DNA of 64,000 nucleotides from Limnephilus marmoratus (GCA_917880885.1 OU862934.1:31294734-31358733), one strand, 5' to 3'; shown: positions 1 to 11,299, numbered from the stretch's first letter. Translations and numbers: made by a program. The notes: generated by a model from the letters alone, not told the origin.

Positions 1-92
1 TGCCAAGACCGGGATGTTTGGCGGTCCGTCCTCTCTGCCTACTCCTGCGGGGAAACGGCGTGATGGTTAGTTAGTTAGTTAGTTAGTTAGTT
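1..92. repeat. Repeat head plus (GTTA)n microsatellite
   Basis: The first about 40 bp match the segment just upstream of the hexanucleotide array at 7970-8008 (shared TTTGGCGGTCCGTCCTCTCT). Here it is followed by a short GC-rich stretch and about seven GTTA units at 64-92. It looks like the same dispersed element carrying a different simple repeat. Positions 93-309 hold nothing recognisable. Confidence 0.55.
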
Positions 93-309
93 TCTGGAAT
101 AAAATTAGCAAATGGCAATCAGTGACGACAGTAACATCTGTTGTTATGTATTTCTATCAACTAGTTGTCTTACCAGCAGCAAGCACACGTAGCAAAAACT
201 TGTACGGAAGGAGTTATTTGTAGTAAGTTTTATTTTTTATTTATTTGAATCAATTCGGCAGTTTTCCTACTGCCTACCCTGATCAAAAACTCTGTGCACG
301 CCACTGCAT

Positions 310-1480
310 ATCTTTTTAATAAATATATATATATTAATGCTCAGTTTTGGGGTAGGTCGGGAAAAGCCTCACTTTCGATTTGAGGGGAAAAGCGACCACT
401 CTGCCCCTCGGGTGGGTGAAACGACAAGGGTCACTTTGGCTCGCGGCCGTTTGGTAAGGGTCAAAGCTCACTTTCGATTTGAGGGGAAAAGCGACCACTT
501 TGCCCCTCGGGTGGGTGAAACCTCACGGGTCACTTTGGCTTGCGAAAATTTGGTAAAATTTGGCAAGCCAAATTGATCTCTAAGCTCATCCGATTTCAAA
601 GGCCCCACGGTTCACTCTTCTTCGAAGCGAATTCATTGTATCTATCTCTTTTCAAATGCCTGCAAAAGTTGAGAAAGATGTAGCGAAAATCTCCCATACA
701 AAACTGATTTCGCTAGGTACGCAGATTTTAAATGTCATCTTTCATTTTTCGTTTTCCCACCGGCCGACAGGCATACGCGATTTTGTCGAAAATATCACGC
801 TTGGAAGTCAAAATTTAGTGAAATTCCGTCAACGAGAGTTTTTCAAAGGTCAATTGACCGTCGTAATTATCACTTTTCTCAAAAACATCGTTGCAATATT
901 CGTTTTAAAACTGACATGTGCAAAAATACAACATAAAAGTCGAGTATTGAAACTAATGTTTAAAAAAAATGTAACTTTTAACGGAGCCACCTATCGGCAG
1001 AGTCGAGAAGCAAAGCTTTTCGTTAGAAAAAATCAAATTTCTATTAAAAAATTCAAATTAGAACGTTCGAAATTGGAGTAAGATAATTATGCATCGTGTA
1101 GGCAGAATTCCACGGGCAGTTTCATTCTTTATTGTCGTTTTGAGGGTGATTAAAAAGAGACCGCTCGAAAAATTATTTTTTTTTTTTCTTTATTATTTCT
1201 GACTTTTGATTTTTTTTTTTTTTTGTTTCAGAAAATCGATTCGGACAGTCGCATTAAGATTTGGGAAGAGCAGATTCATATCTGAAATGAAGATGTGAAT
1301 AATTTTTTAGTTTTTCATACATTTCTCATAAAAAAATATACATTTATTGAGAAAAGGGCATATGTATCAATGAATTCAAAAAGTGAATATAATAAACATG
1401 TCGTTTTCAAAAAAAAATCGTAAAAAAAATAGTTTTTCCGAAAAAGTAGAGATTATTTAATTTTTTTTTTAATATTTTAA
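310..1480. repeat. Dispersed about 1.1-kb repeat, copy 1
   Basis: Direct-orientation relative of 4797-6000. Shared landmarks in order are the TATATATATTAAT start, the GCGACCACTCTGCCC block, the GTCAAAATTT segment and a GAAAAT(C/G)GA(T/G)TCGG block near 1230 and 5772. At 368-575 a unit of about 99 bp is tandemly duplicated, which is what keeps a 79-codon frame open; that frame is not a convincing gene. A 141-codon frame at 656-1081 has LINE/MITE-like base composition, no recognisable motif and no conserved frame in copy 2. Confidence 0.5.
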
Positions 1481-2200
1481 TTGATAATATAGACTGTGAA
1501 CCACCCCCCACACCAGGAGGTGTGATTGAGCAGGGGTGTGGTTTTAAATAAAACCCTCCGATTGGTTAGGGGGCGGGAACAATTCAACGATGGGCAGTCA
1601 ATCAGAATCCTGATGGTTCCTGGTGGTCCCTGATTGGTTTACCATCATTCTGATGATTAGCCAATCAGGTCAATCAGGGCCCTGATTGGTTAATTATCAT
1701 AACATTTAATATTAGCCATTAGTATAAAAATATGTGGCCAGTAAAAACGTAAGTAGGTACTTAATATAAAATTTAATAAAAATCAAATAAAATGAGGTAC
1801 TTATCCAGAAGAAATTTTTTTTTCCTAAATAATAAAAATAAAATTTAACCGCCATTTTTGTGAAATGCCTTACAAATTCTGTATAATCGTTTCAGGGTAC
1901 CAGGACCGCAGAAATTGACTGAGGTATGTTAAACTGTATGAAAAACTTTAAAATCGGTAGGTAATAGGTTAATAGGTGAAATTTGTATAAAAATGAATTA
2001 CCGAAATGTAAATATGCGCATAACTTTTGAACGAATGCACCGAATTTGAAAATTCTTTTTTTATTGTGTTCGTTATTGATAGGACAAGGTTTCTATAAAA
2101 CTACTGGCGAGTTCTGGCATTATGAAATTTGCATAAAAATATTTCAATAGGTGGCACGCGAGCTGTTTGAAAACTAAATGTAACGGTAATGAATTAATGA
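1481..2200. other. AT-rich stretch, no gene seen
   Basis: Contains overlapping TGATTGGTT/CCAATCAG motifs at 1555-1695, a short segment (1895-1925) resembling the start of the paired repeat at 8953 and 9745, and at 2040-2180 a reverse-strand match to the 5' part of the Helitron-like element at 54.9-55.1 kb. No coding signal is visible. Confidence 0.4.
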
Positions 2201-2209
2201 AGCGCGGAG

Positions 2210-3815
2210 GGGGGGGGGGGAGGAAAAAGCTCAACACAGGAGACCCTGAGGAAAATAATTTCCCTCAGGGTCATGTCATCTTTGGAGATGCTGGTTGGAG
2301 GGTTTTTTAAGGCAAAGAAGGAGATGAGAGTTTTGGGAAGGAGAAGGGTTTAAGGGGTGGGTAGGAATCTGGGGTTCAGTATATCCTGGTCATCCGCCTC
2401 CAAGACCTAGACAAACCTCACCCCATGAACCCGGGCACCCCTACTAAATCACCAAACGTAGCGAACCACTTGGGGTGACCTACAGCAGAGGTGTTGGTTA
2501 TCCAATAAAGGTCAATTTTGGGGATTTGTATTTCTACATAATATTATATAACACGGGTACCCGGCATGCGTTGCAAGATCACTGAAACCTTAGGGGGAGA
2601 ACTCAGGATGAAATTATGCAGTGTTAAACTTTTTTTTACATTAGCTCCACACAGGAGGCTCCAAGGAAAACAATTTCCCTAGGGGCCTACGTCATCTTTG
2701 AGGATGCTGTGCGGAGGGTTTTTTTAAGGGAAAGGAAGGAGAAGAAGATATGCGAAGGAAAAGGGTATGAGAGGTGGGTAGGAATCTGGGGGTCAGTGTG
2801 GCCAGGAGTAACGGACTTATGAATCTATTCCTCACACTGCGGTGCATGGCAAAGGATTGGGAGAATCTGGCTGAAGAGGTCGAGATCCCCCCTCAATCAG
2901 TCTCCTCCGATCCAGTCTGCCACGCAGTGGTTGGTCAAACGTATCCGCCTCCAAGACCTAGACAAACCTCACCCCATGAACCCGGGCACCCCTACTAAAT
3001 CACCAAACGTAGCGAACCACTTGGGGTGACCTACAGCAGAGGTGTTGGTTATCCAATAAAGGTCAATTTTGGGGATTTGTATTTCTACATAACATTATAT
3101 AACACGGGTACCCGGCATGCGTTGCAAGATCACTGAAACCTTGGGGAGAACTCAGGATGAAATTATGCAGTGTTAAACTTTTTTTTACATTAGCTCCACA
3201 CAGGAGACTCCAAGGAAAACAATTTCCCTAGGGGCCTATGTCATCTTTGAGGATGCTGAGCGGAGGGTTTTTAAGGGAAAGGAAGGAGAAGAAGATATGG
3301 GAAGGAAAAAGGTATGAGGGGTGTTAAGGAATCTGGGGGTCAGTGTGGCCAGGAGTGATGGACGCATGAATCTATTCCTCACACTGCGGTGCAAGGCGAA
3401 GGGTTGAGAGAATCTGGCTGGAGAGATAAAAAGCCTCCCTCAATCATTCTCCTCCGATCCAGCCCGCCACGCAGTGGTTGGGCGAACGTATCCGCCACCA
3501 AGATCTAGACAAATACATACAGTTTCAGAATACAATAGTGAGCTTTGGCATCATGAAATTACACGAGAAAAGGCCCGTTCTAAATCCTAGGGGCCTGCGT
3601 CATCTTTGAGGATGCTGTGGGGTGGGTTTTTTAAGGGAAAGGAAGGAGAAGAAGATATGGGAAGGAAAAAGGTCTGAGGTGAGGGGTGTTTAGGAATTTG
3701 GGGGACAGTGTGGCCAGGAGTGACGGACGTATGAATCTATTCCTCACACTGCGGTGCAAGCCGAAGGGTTGGGAGAATCTGGCTGGAGAGGTCAAAAGCC
3801 TTCCAATAATTATGG
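2210..3815 (-). repeat. Cluster of four LINE 3'-tail repeats (antisense)
   Basis: Four partial copies lie at about 2228-2520, 2630-3075, 3172-3520 and 3575-3812. Read on the minus strand, each runs through a GC-rich body into a stem-loop built from CCC(T)RAGG...CCTNRGGG and ends in GTAAAAAAA, that is, a 3' UTR with a poly(A) tail. Relatives occur at 6790-7425, 9180-9500, 10690-11290, 15240-15400, 21180-21375, 34375-34620 and 57690-58190. The short frames in it (for example 2774-2998 and 3686-3871) are repeat-derived and not independent genes. Confidence 0.6.
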
Positions 3816-3879
3816 TAACAAGGGAAAGGATAAGAGGGAGATTAATGGACTTTTTGTGCGTAAATAAATAAATTATATA

Positions 3880-4690
3880 CAGCGGGTACCCGGCATGCGT
3901 TGCAAGGCCACTTTAACCTCGGGGTCCATTAAACTGTAATGGTTCCATCCCAAATCTCGGAAAACCACATTATAATGCAAGCGCCTGTAATATATAACAT
4001 TATAAACAACGGGTACCTGGCATGCGTTGCAAGGTCACTGTAACCTCGGGGTCAACTTTACTGTAATGGTTCCATCCTGATTCCCGGGAAATAACATTTT
4101 AAAGCAAGTGCCTGCAATATATAATATGATATACAACGGTTACTCGGCATGCGTTGCAAGGTCACTGTAACCTCGGGGTCAACTTAACTGTAATGGTTCC
4201 ATCCCGATTCCCGGGAAATAAAATTTTAATGCAAGCGCCTGCAATTTATAACATAATATACAACGGGTACCTGGCATGCGTTGCAAGGTCACTGTAACCT
4301 CGGGGTCAACTTTACTGTAATGGTTCCATCCCGATTCCCGGGAAATAAAATTTTAATGCAAGCGCCTGCAATTTATAACATAATATACAACGGGTACACG
4401 GCATGCGTTGCAAGGTCAATGTAACCTCGGGGTCAACTTAACTGTAATGGTTCCATCCCAATTCCCGGGAAATAACATTTTAAAGCAAGTGCCTGCAATA
4501 TATAACATGATATATAATGGTTACTCGGCATGCGTTGCAAGGTCACTGTAACCTCGGGGTCAACTTAACTGTAATGGTTCCATTCCAATTCTTGGCAAAT
4601 TACATTTTAATGCAAGCGCTGCACTACATAACATTATATACAACGGGTACCCGGCATGCGTTGCAAGGTCACTGTGAACTAAGGTTTCTT
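3880..4690 (+). repeat. Minisatellite, seven units of about 127 bp
   Basis: Seven tandem units each begin near GGTAC(C/T)YGGCATGCGTTGCA, at about 3881, 4009, 4135, 4262, 4390, 4517 and 4640. The units differ at scattered positions. The array lies just upstream of a Helitron-like 3' terminus, an arrangement common in non-autonomous Helitron families. Smaller arrays occur at 7430-7745 (same strand) and 9950-10220 (opposite strand). Confidence 0.8.
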
Positions 4691-4764
4691 TATATATTTA
4701 ATTTAACACACACTCCTCCTCGCTTCACCCACGTTCACACGTCAAATCGCATAATGTTTTAACC

Positions 4765-4796
4765 CATCAGTTGCTTCTGCAACGGGCAAAACCTAG
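4765..4796 (+). mobile_element. Helitron-like 3' terminus
   Basis: A GC hairpin region (TTGC...GCAACGGG) is followed 6-8 nt later by CTAG and then T, the Helitron 3'-end signature. The same end recurs at about 7812-7843 after a three-unit version of the minisatellite. The 5' TC end could not be placed, so only the terminus is called. Confidence 0.55.
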
Positions 4797-6000
4797 TATA
4801 TATATTAATACACAGTTTATCGACCGCGCACTTTTTCCTTGATGCGAAAAACGACCACTCTGCCCTTTACGTTTCACCCACCTTAAGGTTCACTTTCGGT
4901 TGAAGCAAATTCAGACAAGAAGCTGGGAGTAAATTTTTTTCGACAAAATGAAATATATACAGGGATTTATTCTCCGATACGAATCGGCGGCGAAAACTAG
5001 AAGCTCTACTCGAATCACTCGATTCGGCTGGGTTGTATTTCCCGCCGACAGATAGCGTTTCAAAAAAAAAAATGACCAAAAAACCCGTTAATTTCCACAA
5101 AGGAAAATGCTAAGACTATGGTCAAAATCTTAGATGTCAAATTTTTAGCCTAACAAAACGGAACTCTCGGCGGTTTGGGTCGTTGTTTTTCGGAAAACGA
5201 CATTGCCGACGAAAAACCGATTCCGGGCTAGATGTTTTTTAAAAATACGATAGCCGGAAAAATTCCGCAACTTTTAATAACAATAATACATATGATTCTC
5301 ATATAAAATATGTCAGGAGATGCTGCCAAAAATTACACATTTTCATGTCAAAAACGTGTTCGTAAATTCTTTGAGAGTGTAAAAATCGCTGGCCATATGA
5401 AAATTTAAAACAACACAATTTATAACGCGGTAGGTACCTACCATTCCATTGAATTATTGCAAATTCGCCAAGTATTTATTGAGAATAAGCGTAGGTACCT
5501 ACCTACACCAATATTATTTTTCCCGGTATGTTTGAGGTAGGTACCTACCGGCTTATGAAGAATGTTCTTAGAAAATAAAGGCGCCATAGAATGTTATTTA
5601 TTACAGGATAGGTAGGTACTTAATGCGTTCTCACTAAAATAATGCCGATTTTCGTTGCTTGCCAGTGTTTACGAATGTAAGTGCAGGGTGGTAAAAAAAA
5701 TACCGTTGGAAATATATTGATTAATTTTGTAATATTATTAATAATGTTTTCTTATTTTTTTTTGTTTTTAGAAAATGGAGTCGGGCCGTTGCGACAAAGA
5801 TTTTCGCAGCGTATAATTTTTTTTCAAAATGAGATACGTAGTTTTTTTTTAAATTTCAATACATTTTTCGTTCTGAATAACTATTTATTACGAAAATAGT
5901 ATTGGCGTGGCTAAATTCGAAAGGTGGACACTTGATAGATGACATTTTCAAAAAATAAAATCAAAGGGTCGATTTAAAAAAAAAAAAAAAATTGTTCATC
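4797..6000. repeat. Dispersed about 1.1-kb repeat, copy 2
   Basis: Diverged direct repeat of 310-1480. Several TAGGTACCTACC palindromes lie at 5430-5620. A 77-codon reverse frame at 4867-5100 and a 72-codon frame at 5681-5899 show no motif and are not conserved in copy 1. Confidence 0.45.
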
Positions 6001-6780
6001 AAATTGTGTTTGTTTAAAATGAGTAAGGAAATATTGGCGGACCCTATCTTTTTTAGCTTTCAGCCAATTAGGAGAGAGATTGGAATTCTATTCCGATGTC
6101 CAATCAGAGTGGCCGCATAGAGATGTTATTGCTTATTAATTCAAATGACAATATTCACTATGAGTAGGAACTTATTTACTTTAAAATTATGATATAAAAT
6201 AAAAGGAAGTAATCAAAGATGTAATTTTAAAAAATGCTTCAGTACCTTCGTGTATTGGAACTATTTATTATGTACATTTAACTAAAATTAAATTACATGG
6301 GTAATTGGTTGGTGCAATTATTTGTTTTGTAAAAATACGTAGGTAACTAGGAACACAGATATATTATGTGTGTTAGTAGGTAGGTACTAGGTATGAGAGA
6401 ACTTTTATCTTATTTTCTGTCCAAATGAATAGCTAAAGTTTTTGTTTTACGCATCAGAAAAAAGTGTAGATTGCTTCATTTACATTCGGATATACATACT
6501 AAATTTTACAAATTTTTCATTACTTTTTTTTTTACAGATGTGTGGGTACCTACTCAGAATCTGAGTAGGCTACTGCACATAACGACTCAGAATCTTCTGA
6601 TGATATTGCGTATGTTTTTTTTTTGTAAAATATGTGATGAAATTACTAGAAGTTGAATGGGATCATTTTTTTCAAAAATATGAAATTTACATAGCGCTTT
6701 TTTTGTATTTTGCATTTTAATGATAATCATTCAACGTGGAATTGGATTCGCCACCCCGGGAACCATTAATTGGTTTCTAT
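6001..6780. other. AT-rich stretch, no gene seen
   Basis: No motif, repeat end or plausible exon is recognised. Short frames here are AT-driven. Confidence 0.4.
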
Positions 6781-6789
6781 ATACAATAT

Positions 6790-7425
6790 TGAGCTCTGGC
6801 ATCATGAAATTATGCATTGCTAAACTTTTTTTTTACATTAGCTCCACACAGGAGGCACCGAGGAAAACAATTTCCCTAAGGGCCTATGTCATCTTTGAGG
6901 ATGATGTGTGGAGGGTTTTTTAAGGGAAAGGAAGGAGAAGAAGATGTGGGAAGGAAAATGGTATGAGGGGTGGGTAGGAATCTGGTAGTCAGTGTGGCCA
7001 GGAGTGACGGACGTTTGAATCTATTCCTCACACTGCGGTTCAAGGCGAAGGGTTGAGAGAATCTGGCTGGAGAGATAAACAGCCTTCCAATAATTATGGT
7101 ACCTAAATAATTACAGAACTCGAATAGAATTTGAACAGAACTTTCACAAAACGTTAAGCTTAACTTGAAAAAATGGAAGTTTTTTTTAACAACCACCCAG
7201 GAGGAACCGAGGAAAACAATTTCCCTAAGGGCCTATGTCATCTTTGAGGATGCTGTGCGGTGGGTTTTTTTAAGGGAAAGGAAGGAGAAGAAAATATGGG
7301 AAGGAAAAGGGTATGAGGGGTGGGTAGGAATCTGGGGGGTCAGTGTGGCCAGGAGTAACGGACGTATGAATCTATTCCTCACACTGCGGTGCAAAGCGAA
7401 GGGTTGTGAGAATTTGGCTGGGAGA
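6790..7425 (-). repeat. Two LINE 3'-tail repeats (antisense)
   Basis: Two copies (about 6830-7085 and 7185-7425) of the family at 2210-3815. Both have the T-tract, then the AAGGAAAACAATTTCCCTAA stem-loop, then the same body. The frame at 7165-7599 runs from this repeat into the minisatellite and is not a gene. Confidence 0.55.
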
Positions 7426-7429
7426 ATCT

Positions 7430-7843
7430 TATATACAACGGGTACCTGGCATGCGTTGCAAGGTCACTGTAACCTCGGGGTCAACTTAACTGTAATGGTT
7501 CCATCCCAATTCCAGGGAAATAACATTTTAAAGCAAGTGCCTGCAATATATAACATGATATACAACGGTTACTCGGCATGCGTTGCAAGGTCACTGTAAC
7601 CTCGGGGTCAACTTAACTGTAATGGTTCCATTCAAATTCCTGGGAAATTACATTTTAATGCAAGCGCTGCACTACATAACATTATATACAACGGGTACCC
7701 GGCATGCGTTGAAAGGTCACTGTAACCTCAGGTTTCTTCATATATTTAATTTAACACACACCCGCTCCTCGCTTCATCCACGTTCACACGTCAAATCGCA
7801 TAGTGTTTTAACCCGTTAGTTGCCGCTGCAACGGGCAAAACCT
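7430..7843 (+). mobile_element. Helitron-like element, 3' part with three-unit minisatellite
   Basis: Three units of the about 127-bp minisatellite (starting near 7438, 7566 and 7691) are followed by a tail and the hairpin plus CTAGT terminus at about 7812-7843. It is nearly the same as the 3' part of the element ending at 4796. Confidence 0.55.
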
Positions 7844-7846
7844 AGT

Positions 7847-7935
7847 AATATGTTATTTACCCGCCTCGGAACAGACTCTGTCTAGTGAGGTGGGTAAAAG
7901 AAAACTATTTACATACATGCAAATAAAATAAACGC
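7847..7935 (+). repeat. LINE 3' UTR hairpin and tail
   Basis: TTACCCGCCTC...GAGGTGGGTAA forms a hairpin followed by an A-rich tail, the same design as the CCCAC...GTGGG hairpins near 12.6, 48.0, 48.5 and 53.3 kb. This is probably a short, heavily 5'-truncated LINE insertion. Confidence 0.45.
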
Positions 7936-8005
7936 CCGGGTTGCCGGCACTGAAATGAGTCAAGGAGTGTGTGCCAAGATCGAGTTGTTTGGCGGTCCGT
8001 CCTCT

Positions 8006-8008
<3 letters not shown>

Positions 8009-8050
<42 letters not shown>

Positions 8051-8057
8051 ACCCTGA

Positions 8058-8107
<50 letters not shown>

Positions 8108-8273
8108 TTATACTTATCCTTATCCTTATCCTTATCCTTATCCTTATCCTTATCCTTATCCTTATCCTTATCCTTATCCTTATCCTTATCCTTATCCTTA
8201 TCCTTATCCTTATCCTTATCCTTATCCTTATCCTTATCCTTATCCTTATCCTTATCCTTATCCTTATCCTTAT
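8009..8273. repeat. Hexanucleotide array (TCCCTG)n to (TCCTTA)n
   Basis: About 100 bp of TCCCTG units switch abruptly near 8105 to about 165 bp of TCCTTA units. The array sits in the same unique head as the start of the window. Frames across it translate to repeated SL, PV, IL or KD dipeptides and are artefacts of the array. Confidence 0.9.
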
Positions 8274-8279
8274 GGCCGT

Positions 8280-8790
8280 GAAATATCACTTAGTTTGTAT
8301 TCGAAAACAAACGTTTTTTTTTATTCTGTAGAAGAAATATGATATGAAATTACTCGTTATAATAGTTCTATTTTTACTTGAATACATGCAAGAATCTTAC
8401 GACATGAGATTGAAGAAAATGATGGCCACATCTCTTTGCGGGTGTATCCCGTATTTGGTCATTTCCATGTATCCAAAATCGACTGTAACTCCGTCCACTT
8501 TCAACCGACCCGCGTAGTCCCGACATCCTAGACTGAAAGAAAGCATATATAAAAGCAATTAAAATAAAACAAAACAATGTGTAACTTTGAACCTAGGGCT
8601 GTGAGATTTTTATTTTATTTTTACATTGACTCCACACATATATTCACCACAGTATATATTCAAATCTAAAAATTATCCGTAAAATCATTGAAATGCACAC
8701 CTCTACGAAACCATAGTTTCCGACCGCCCTGAGGGAAATTATTTTCCTCAGGGCCTCATGTGCAGAGCTAATGTAACAAAAGAAGCAATT
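8280..8790 (-). repeat. Duplicated segment containing a Rho-like exon
   Basis: Aligns with 55219-56120 in the same orientation from the AAATATCACTTAGTTTGTAT block through the Rho-like exon and into the following intron. In the 55-56 kb copy a LINE tail (55517-55925) is inserted. A terminal piece of about 110 bp (8650-8760 against 56015-56120) lies in the opposite orientation. Confidence 0.7.
8401..8532 (-). CDS. Rho-like GTPase internal exon (paralogous copy)
   Basis: A 132-bp exon with an acceptor (CTTTCAG before 8532) and a donor (GTAAGA, 8395-8400). It encodes ...DYAGRLKVDGVTVDFGYM... through RDVAIIFFNLMS. This matches the beta2-beta3 segment and the following beta4 strand of Rho GTPases, like the exon at 55379-55498. 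It is four codons longer than that exon but keeps the frame and both splice sites. Neither copy encodes the usual DTAGxE switch II motif. No further exons of this copy are seen on the minus strand below 8395, so it is either a stranded exon from a segmental duplication or part of a gene whose other exons are outside or too diverged to recognise. Confidence 0.55.
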
Positions 8791-8952
8791 TTTTTTTTAA
8801 AATATTACATCATAAGATAGGGCACCCTACGTACTTTATCGTTTATTTGATATCTTCACATACTGTGCTACACATTTGAAAATGATACTTAAAATAAGCA
8901 AACACGAGTTGTACGGGAAGAAGTTTCCGATATTTTTTTCGTATACAACAAG

Positions 8953-9135
8953 TTTACCCAAACAACCATTTCGATATCAGGAGTACAGAAGTTGACAGAG
9001 TAATTATTTCATAATATTTGTGTAAATTTTGTACGAAATTTAATTCAAATTCGCGTTATTTTTTCCGGTATTTTTACTCTTTCGACTTCTGCGCTCCGGG
9101 TAGCTAGGAACAAATTCTTCGGCAAAGAAGTAGGA
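8953..9135. repeat. Paired repeat, copy 1 (copy 2 at 9745-9930)
   Basis: Both copies share an ATATCAGGAG(T/C)ACAGAAGTTG head and a CTGCGCTCCGGGTAGC(T/C)AGGA...TTCTTCGGCAAAG tail in direct orientation. This is probably one small element family. Confidence 0.5.
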
Positions 9136-9179
9136 CAAAAAACAAACCAATATTTGACATTTTCACTAGTGTTTTCGCT

Positions 9180-9500
9180 ACGTTTGGCGACTTAGCAGTG
9201 TTGCCCGGGTGAGGTGTGTTCGGGTCCTGGCGGCGGATGCGCCTACTCACCAGTCAGGTGGCGGACCGGATTGGTAAAGAGAGACTCTTTGACCACTTTA
9301 AGGAGTCTCTTTGACCACTCCAGCTGTTCTCTCTCGACCCATCGCTCTGCACGCAGTTAGAGGGATGTATTAATACGTCCGTCACTACTGCACTAACCCA
9401 GATTCCTACACATCCCTTATATTTTCCTTCGCAGGACCTCCCTCCCTTCCTTTCCTTAAAAAGACCCTCCACACAGCATCTTCTAAGATGACATTGGCCC
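9180..9500 (+). repeat. LINE 3'-tail repeat (sense)
   Basis: Plus-orientation copy of the 2210-3815 family: CGGGTCCTGGCGGCGGATGC body, CACGCAGTTAGAGGGATG, then CCCTCCACACAGCATCTT, ending before the stem-loop is complete. Confidence 0.5.
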
Positions 9501-9532
9501 TATGTCAATAAATGTATACACAATGACCAAAA

Positions 9533-9740
9533 ACAGAGCGCAATTCATACGCGGTAGAAGTGAAACATTTAGAATGCTAAATTAGAAAAGAGTTGGGAGG
9601 CTACGAAGCATCGCATAAAGAGGAGACCGATTATACTATCTCATTCTCTCGCAGGCTTCCTACGTATTTTGTCTCTTTTTAGTATCGTTTGCGTTTCACC
9701 TTCAAATCACAACGTTGACTTCGAAGCAACATTTAAAGTT
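9533..9740 (-). repeat. MITE-like repeat (GAAGTGAAAC family)
   Basis: Reverse-orientation relative of 13827-14030 and 52027-52301; a diverged relative is at 57272-57680. All carry a GTAGAAGTGAAAC-like edge, a central GGATTTAGCCTG or CGCAGGCT segment and a TTTCACTT-like edge. Confidence 0.45.
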
Positions 9741-9744
9741 CCTA

Positions 9745-9930
9745 TAACAAACCCAAACAATATCAGGAGCACAGAAGTTGACAGGATAATTAATTCATAA
9801 TATTTATGTAGTTTGTAAGTTATTTTTCCTGTTTTTACTCTTTCGTTTTCTGCGCTCCGGGTAGCCAGGAAAAAATTCTTCGGCAAAGCAGTAAGAAAAA
9901 ACGAGTGTGCTTGTTCACCATACGACTGAA
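9745..9930. repeat. Paired repeat, copy 2
   Basis: Direct relative of 8953-9135; see that entry. Confidence 0.5.
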
Positions 9931-9949
9931 GTAAAACTTCACTAACTTA

Positions 9950-10225
9950 TGCCGGGTACCCGCTGTACATAATGTTACGAGTATATAGTGCAAGTGCTTG
10001 CATTATAATGTAGTTTCCCGGGACTTGGGATGGAACCATTATAGTTTAATTAACCCCGAGGTTGATGGCCTTGCAACGCATGCCGGGTACCTGTTGTATA
10101 TAATGTTATATAGTGCAGGCACTTGCATTATAATGTAGTTTCCCGGGCCTTGGGATGGAACCATTACAGTTTAATTATCAACGAAATTGACTTGCAACGC
10201 ATGCCGGGTATCCGCTGTATATAAT
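9950..10225 (-). repeat. Helitron minisatellite, three units, reverse strand
   Basis: Three units of the about 127-bp minisatellite at 3880-4690, here inverted (GCATGCCGGGTACC at about 9950, 10080 and 10201). Confidence 0.7.
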
Positions 10226-10296
10226 TTATTTATTAGTTCATTAACAATATAAAAGACTTTACTAATTTATATCTCCCTCTTATCCTTTTCCTCCTT

Positions 10297-10560
10297 ATGT
10301 CCGTCCCCGTCCCCGTCCCCGTCCCCGTCCCCGTCCCCGTCCCCGTCCCCGTCCCCGTCTCCGTCCCCGTCCCCGTCCCCGTCCCCGTCCCCGTCCCCGT
10401 CCCCGTCCCCGTCCCCGTCCCCGTCCCCGTCCCCGTCCCCGTCCCCGTCCCCGTCCCCGTCCCCGTCCCCGTCCCTGTCCCTCGACCTCGTCATCGTCAT
10501 CGTCCTCATCCTTATCCTTATCCTTATCCTTCTCCTTTTCCTTATCCTTATCACTCCCCA
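10297..10560. repeat. Hexanucleotide array (CCCCGT)n with degenerate tail
   Basis: About 185 bp of nearly pure CCCCGT units, then TCATCG and TCCTTA variants to about 10553. The PV, GD and RG dipeptide frames across it are array artefacts. Confidence 0.9.
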
Positions 10561-10689
10561 AGTCAAGCGTGCATAAACGCCCGACCATTCGCCTCACCCG
10601 ATCACCGTTCGCATCGATTTCCGTTCGTTTAAAATGTATATATCCTTTTTCGTAATGCATTCACAACTTACCCCTATGTCAAACGTGCG

Positions 10690-11290
10690 TTAAGCAGTTT
10701 TACTTCAAAAACCTACCGTCCACGAAGAGACCGAGAAACTCCCCTGGCCAATGAGAGGAGAAGCGTTGTTTTACAGAAAGGGTCATCACTCGCCAGCACG
10801 AGATGTATATCCCTGGATGACATCTAAAGAAAAGAAAAAAAAACTGGTCAATACATTGATAAATTTTTTCAATTCGGGAGACGGGTATGGGTACCGCCGA
10901 CCCGGGAACCATTTATTAGATAACCAACACCCCTGCCACAGGTCACCCCAAGTGGTTCGCTGTGTTTGGTGACGTGCCCGGGTTCACGGGGTGACGTTTG
11001 TCCGGGTCTTGGCGGATGCGTCTGCTTACCAGCTGCATGGCAGGCCGGATTGGGAGAGAATGGTTGAAAGAATCCCTTTGACTTCTCCAGCCGTACACTC
11101 TCGAAACATCGCTTTACACCGCAGTGGGAGGAATGGATTCGTCCGTCACTCCTAATACCCTTTTCCTTCACAGAACTTATTCTCCTTCCCTATCCTAAAA
11201 ACACCCTCCACACAACATCCAAAGATGACATAGGCTCTGAGGGGAATATTTTACTCAGGGTCTCTTGTGTGAGACTAATGTTAAAAAAAA
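10690..11290 (+). repeat. Long LINE 3'-tail repeat (sense) with poly(A)
   Basis: The longest sense copy of the dispersed LINE tail. It starts AAAACCTACCG, runs through GGTATGGGTACCGCCG and the GTCACCCCAAGTGGTTCGCT block, and ends with the CTCTGAGG...CTCAGGG stem-loop and a poly(A) run at 11281-11291. The first 200 bp also match 57690-57900. Short frames within it follow the repeat. Confidence 0.6.
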
Positions 11291-11299
11291 ACTAGCTGA

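Noticed and set aside
656..1081. 141-codon frame as a gene
   Set aside because: No motif, not conserved in the sister repeat at 4797-6000.
7955..8331. Open frames of SL, PV, IL and KD dipeptide repeats on both strands
   Set aside because: They follow only from the hexanucleotide array, which has no stops in several frames.
10267..10660. GD-, RG- and PV-repeat frames of about 100-120 codons
   Set aside because: Artefacts of the (CCCCGT)n array.
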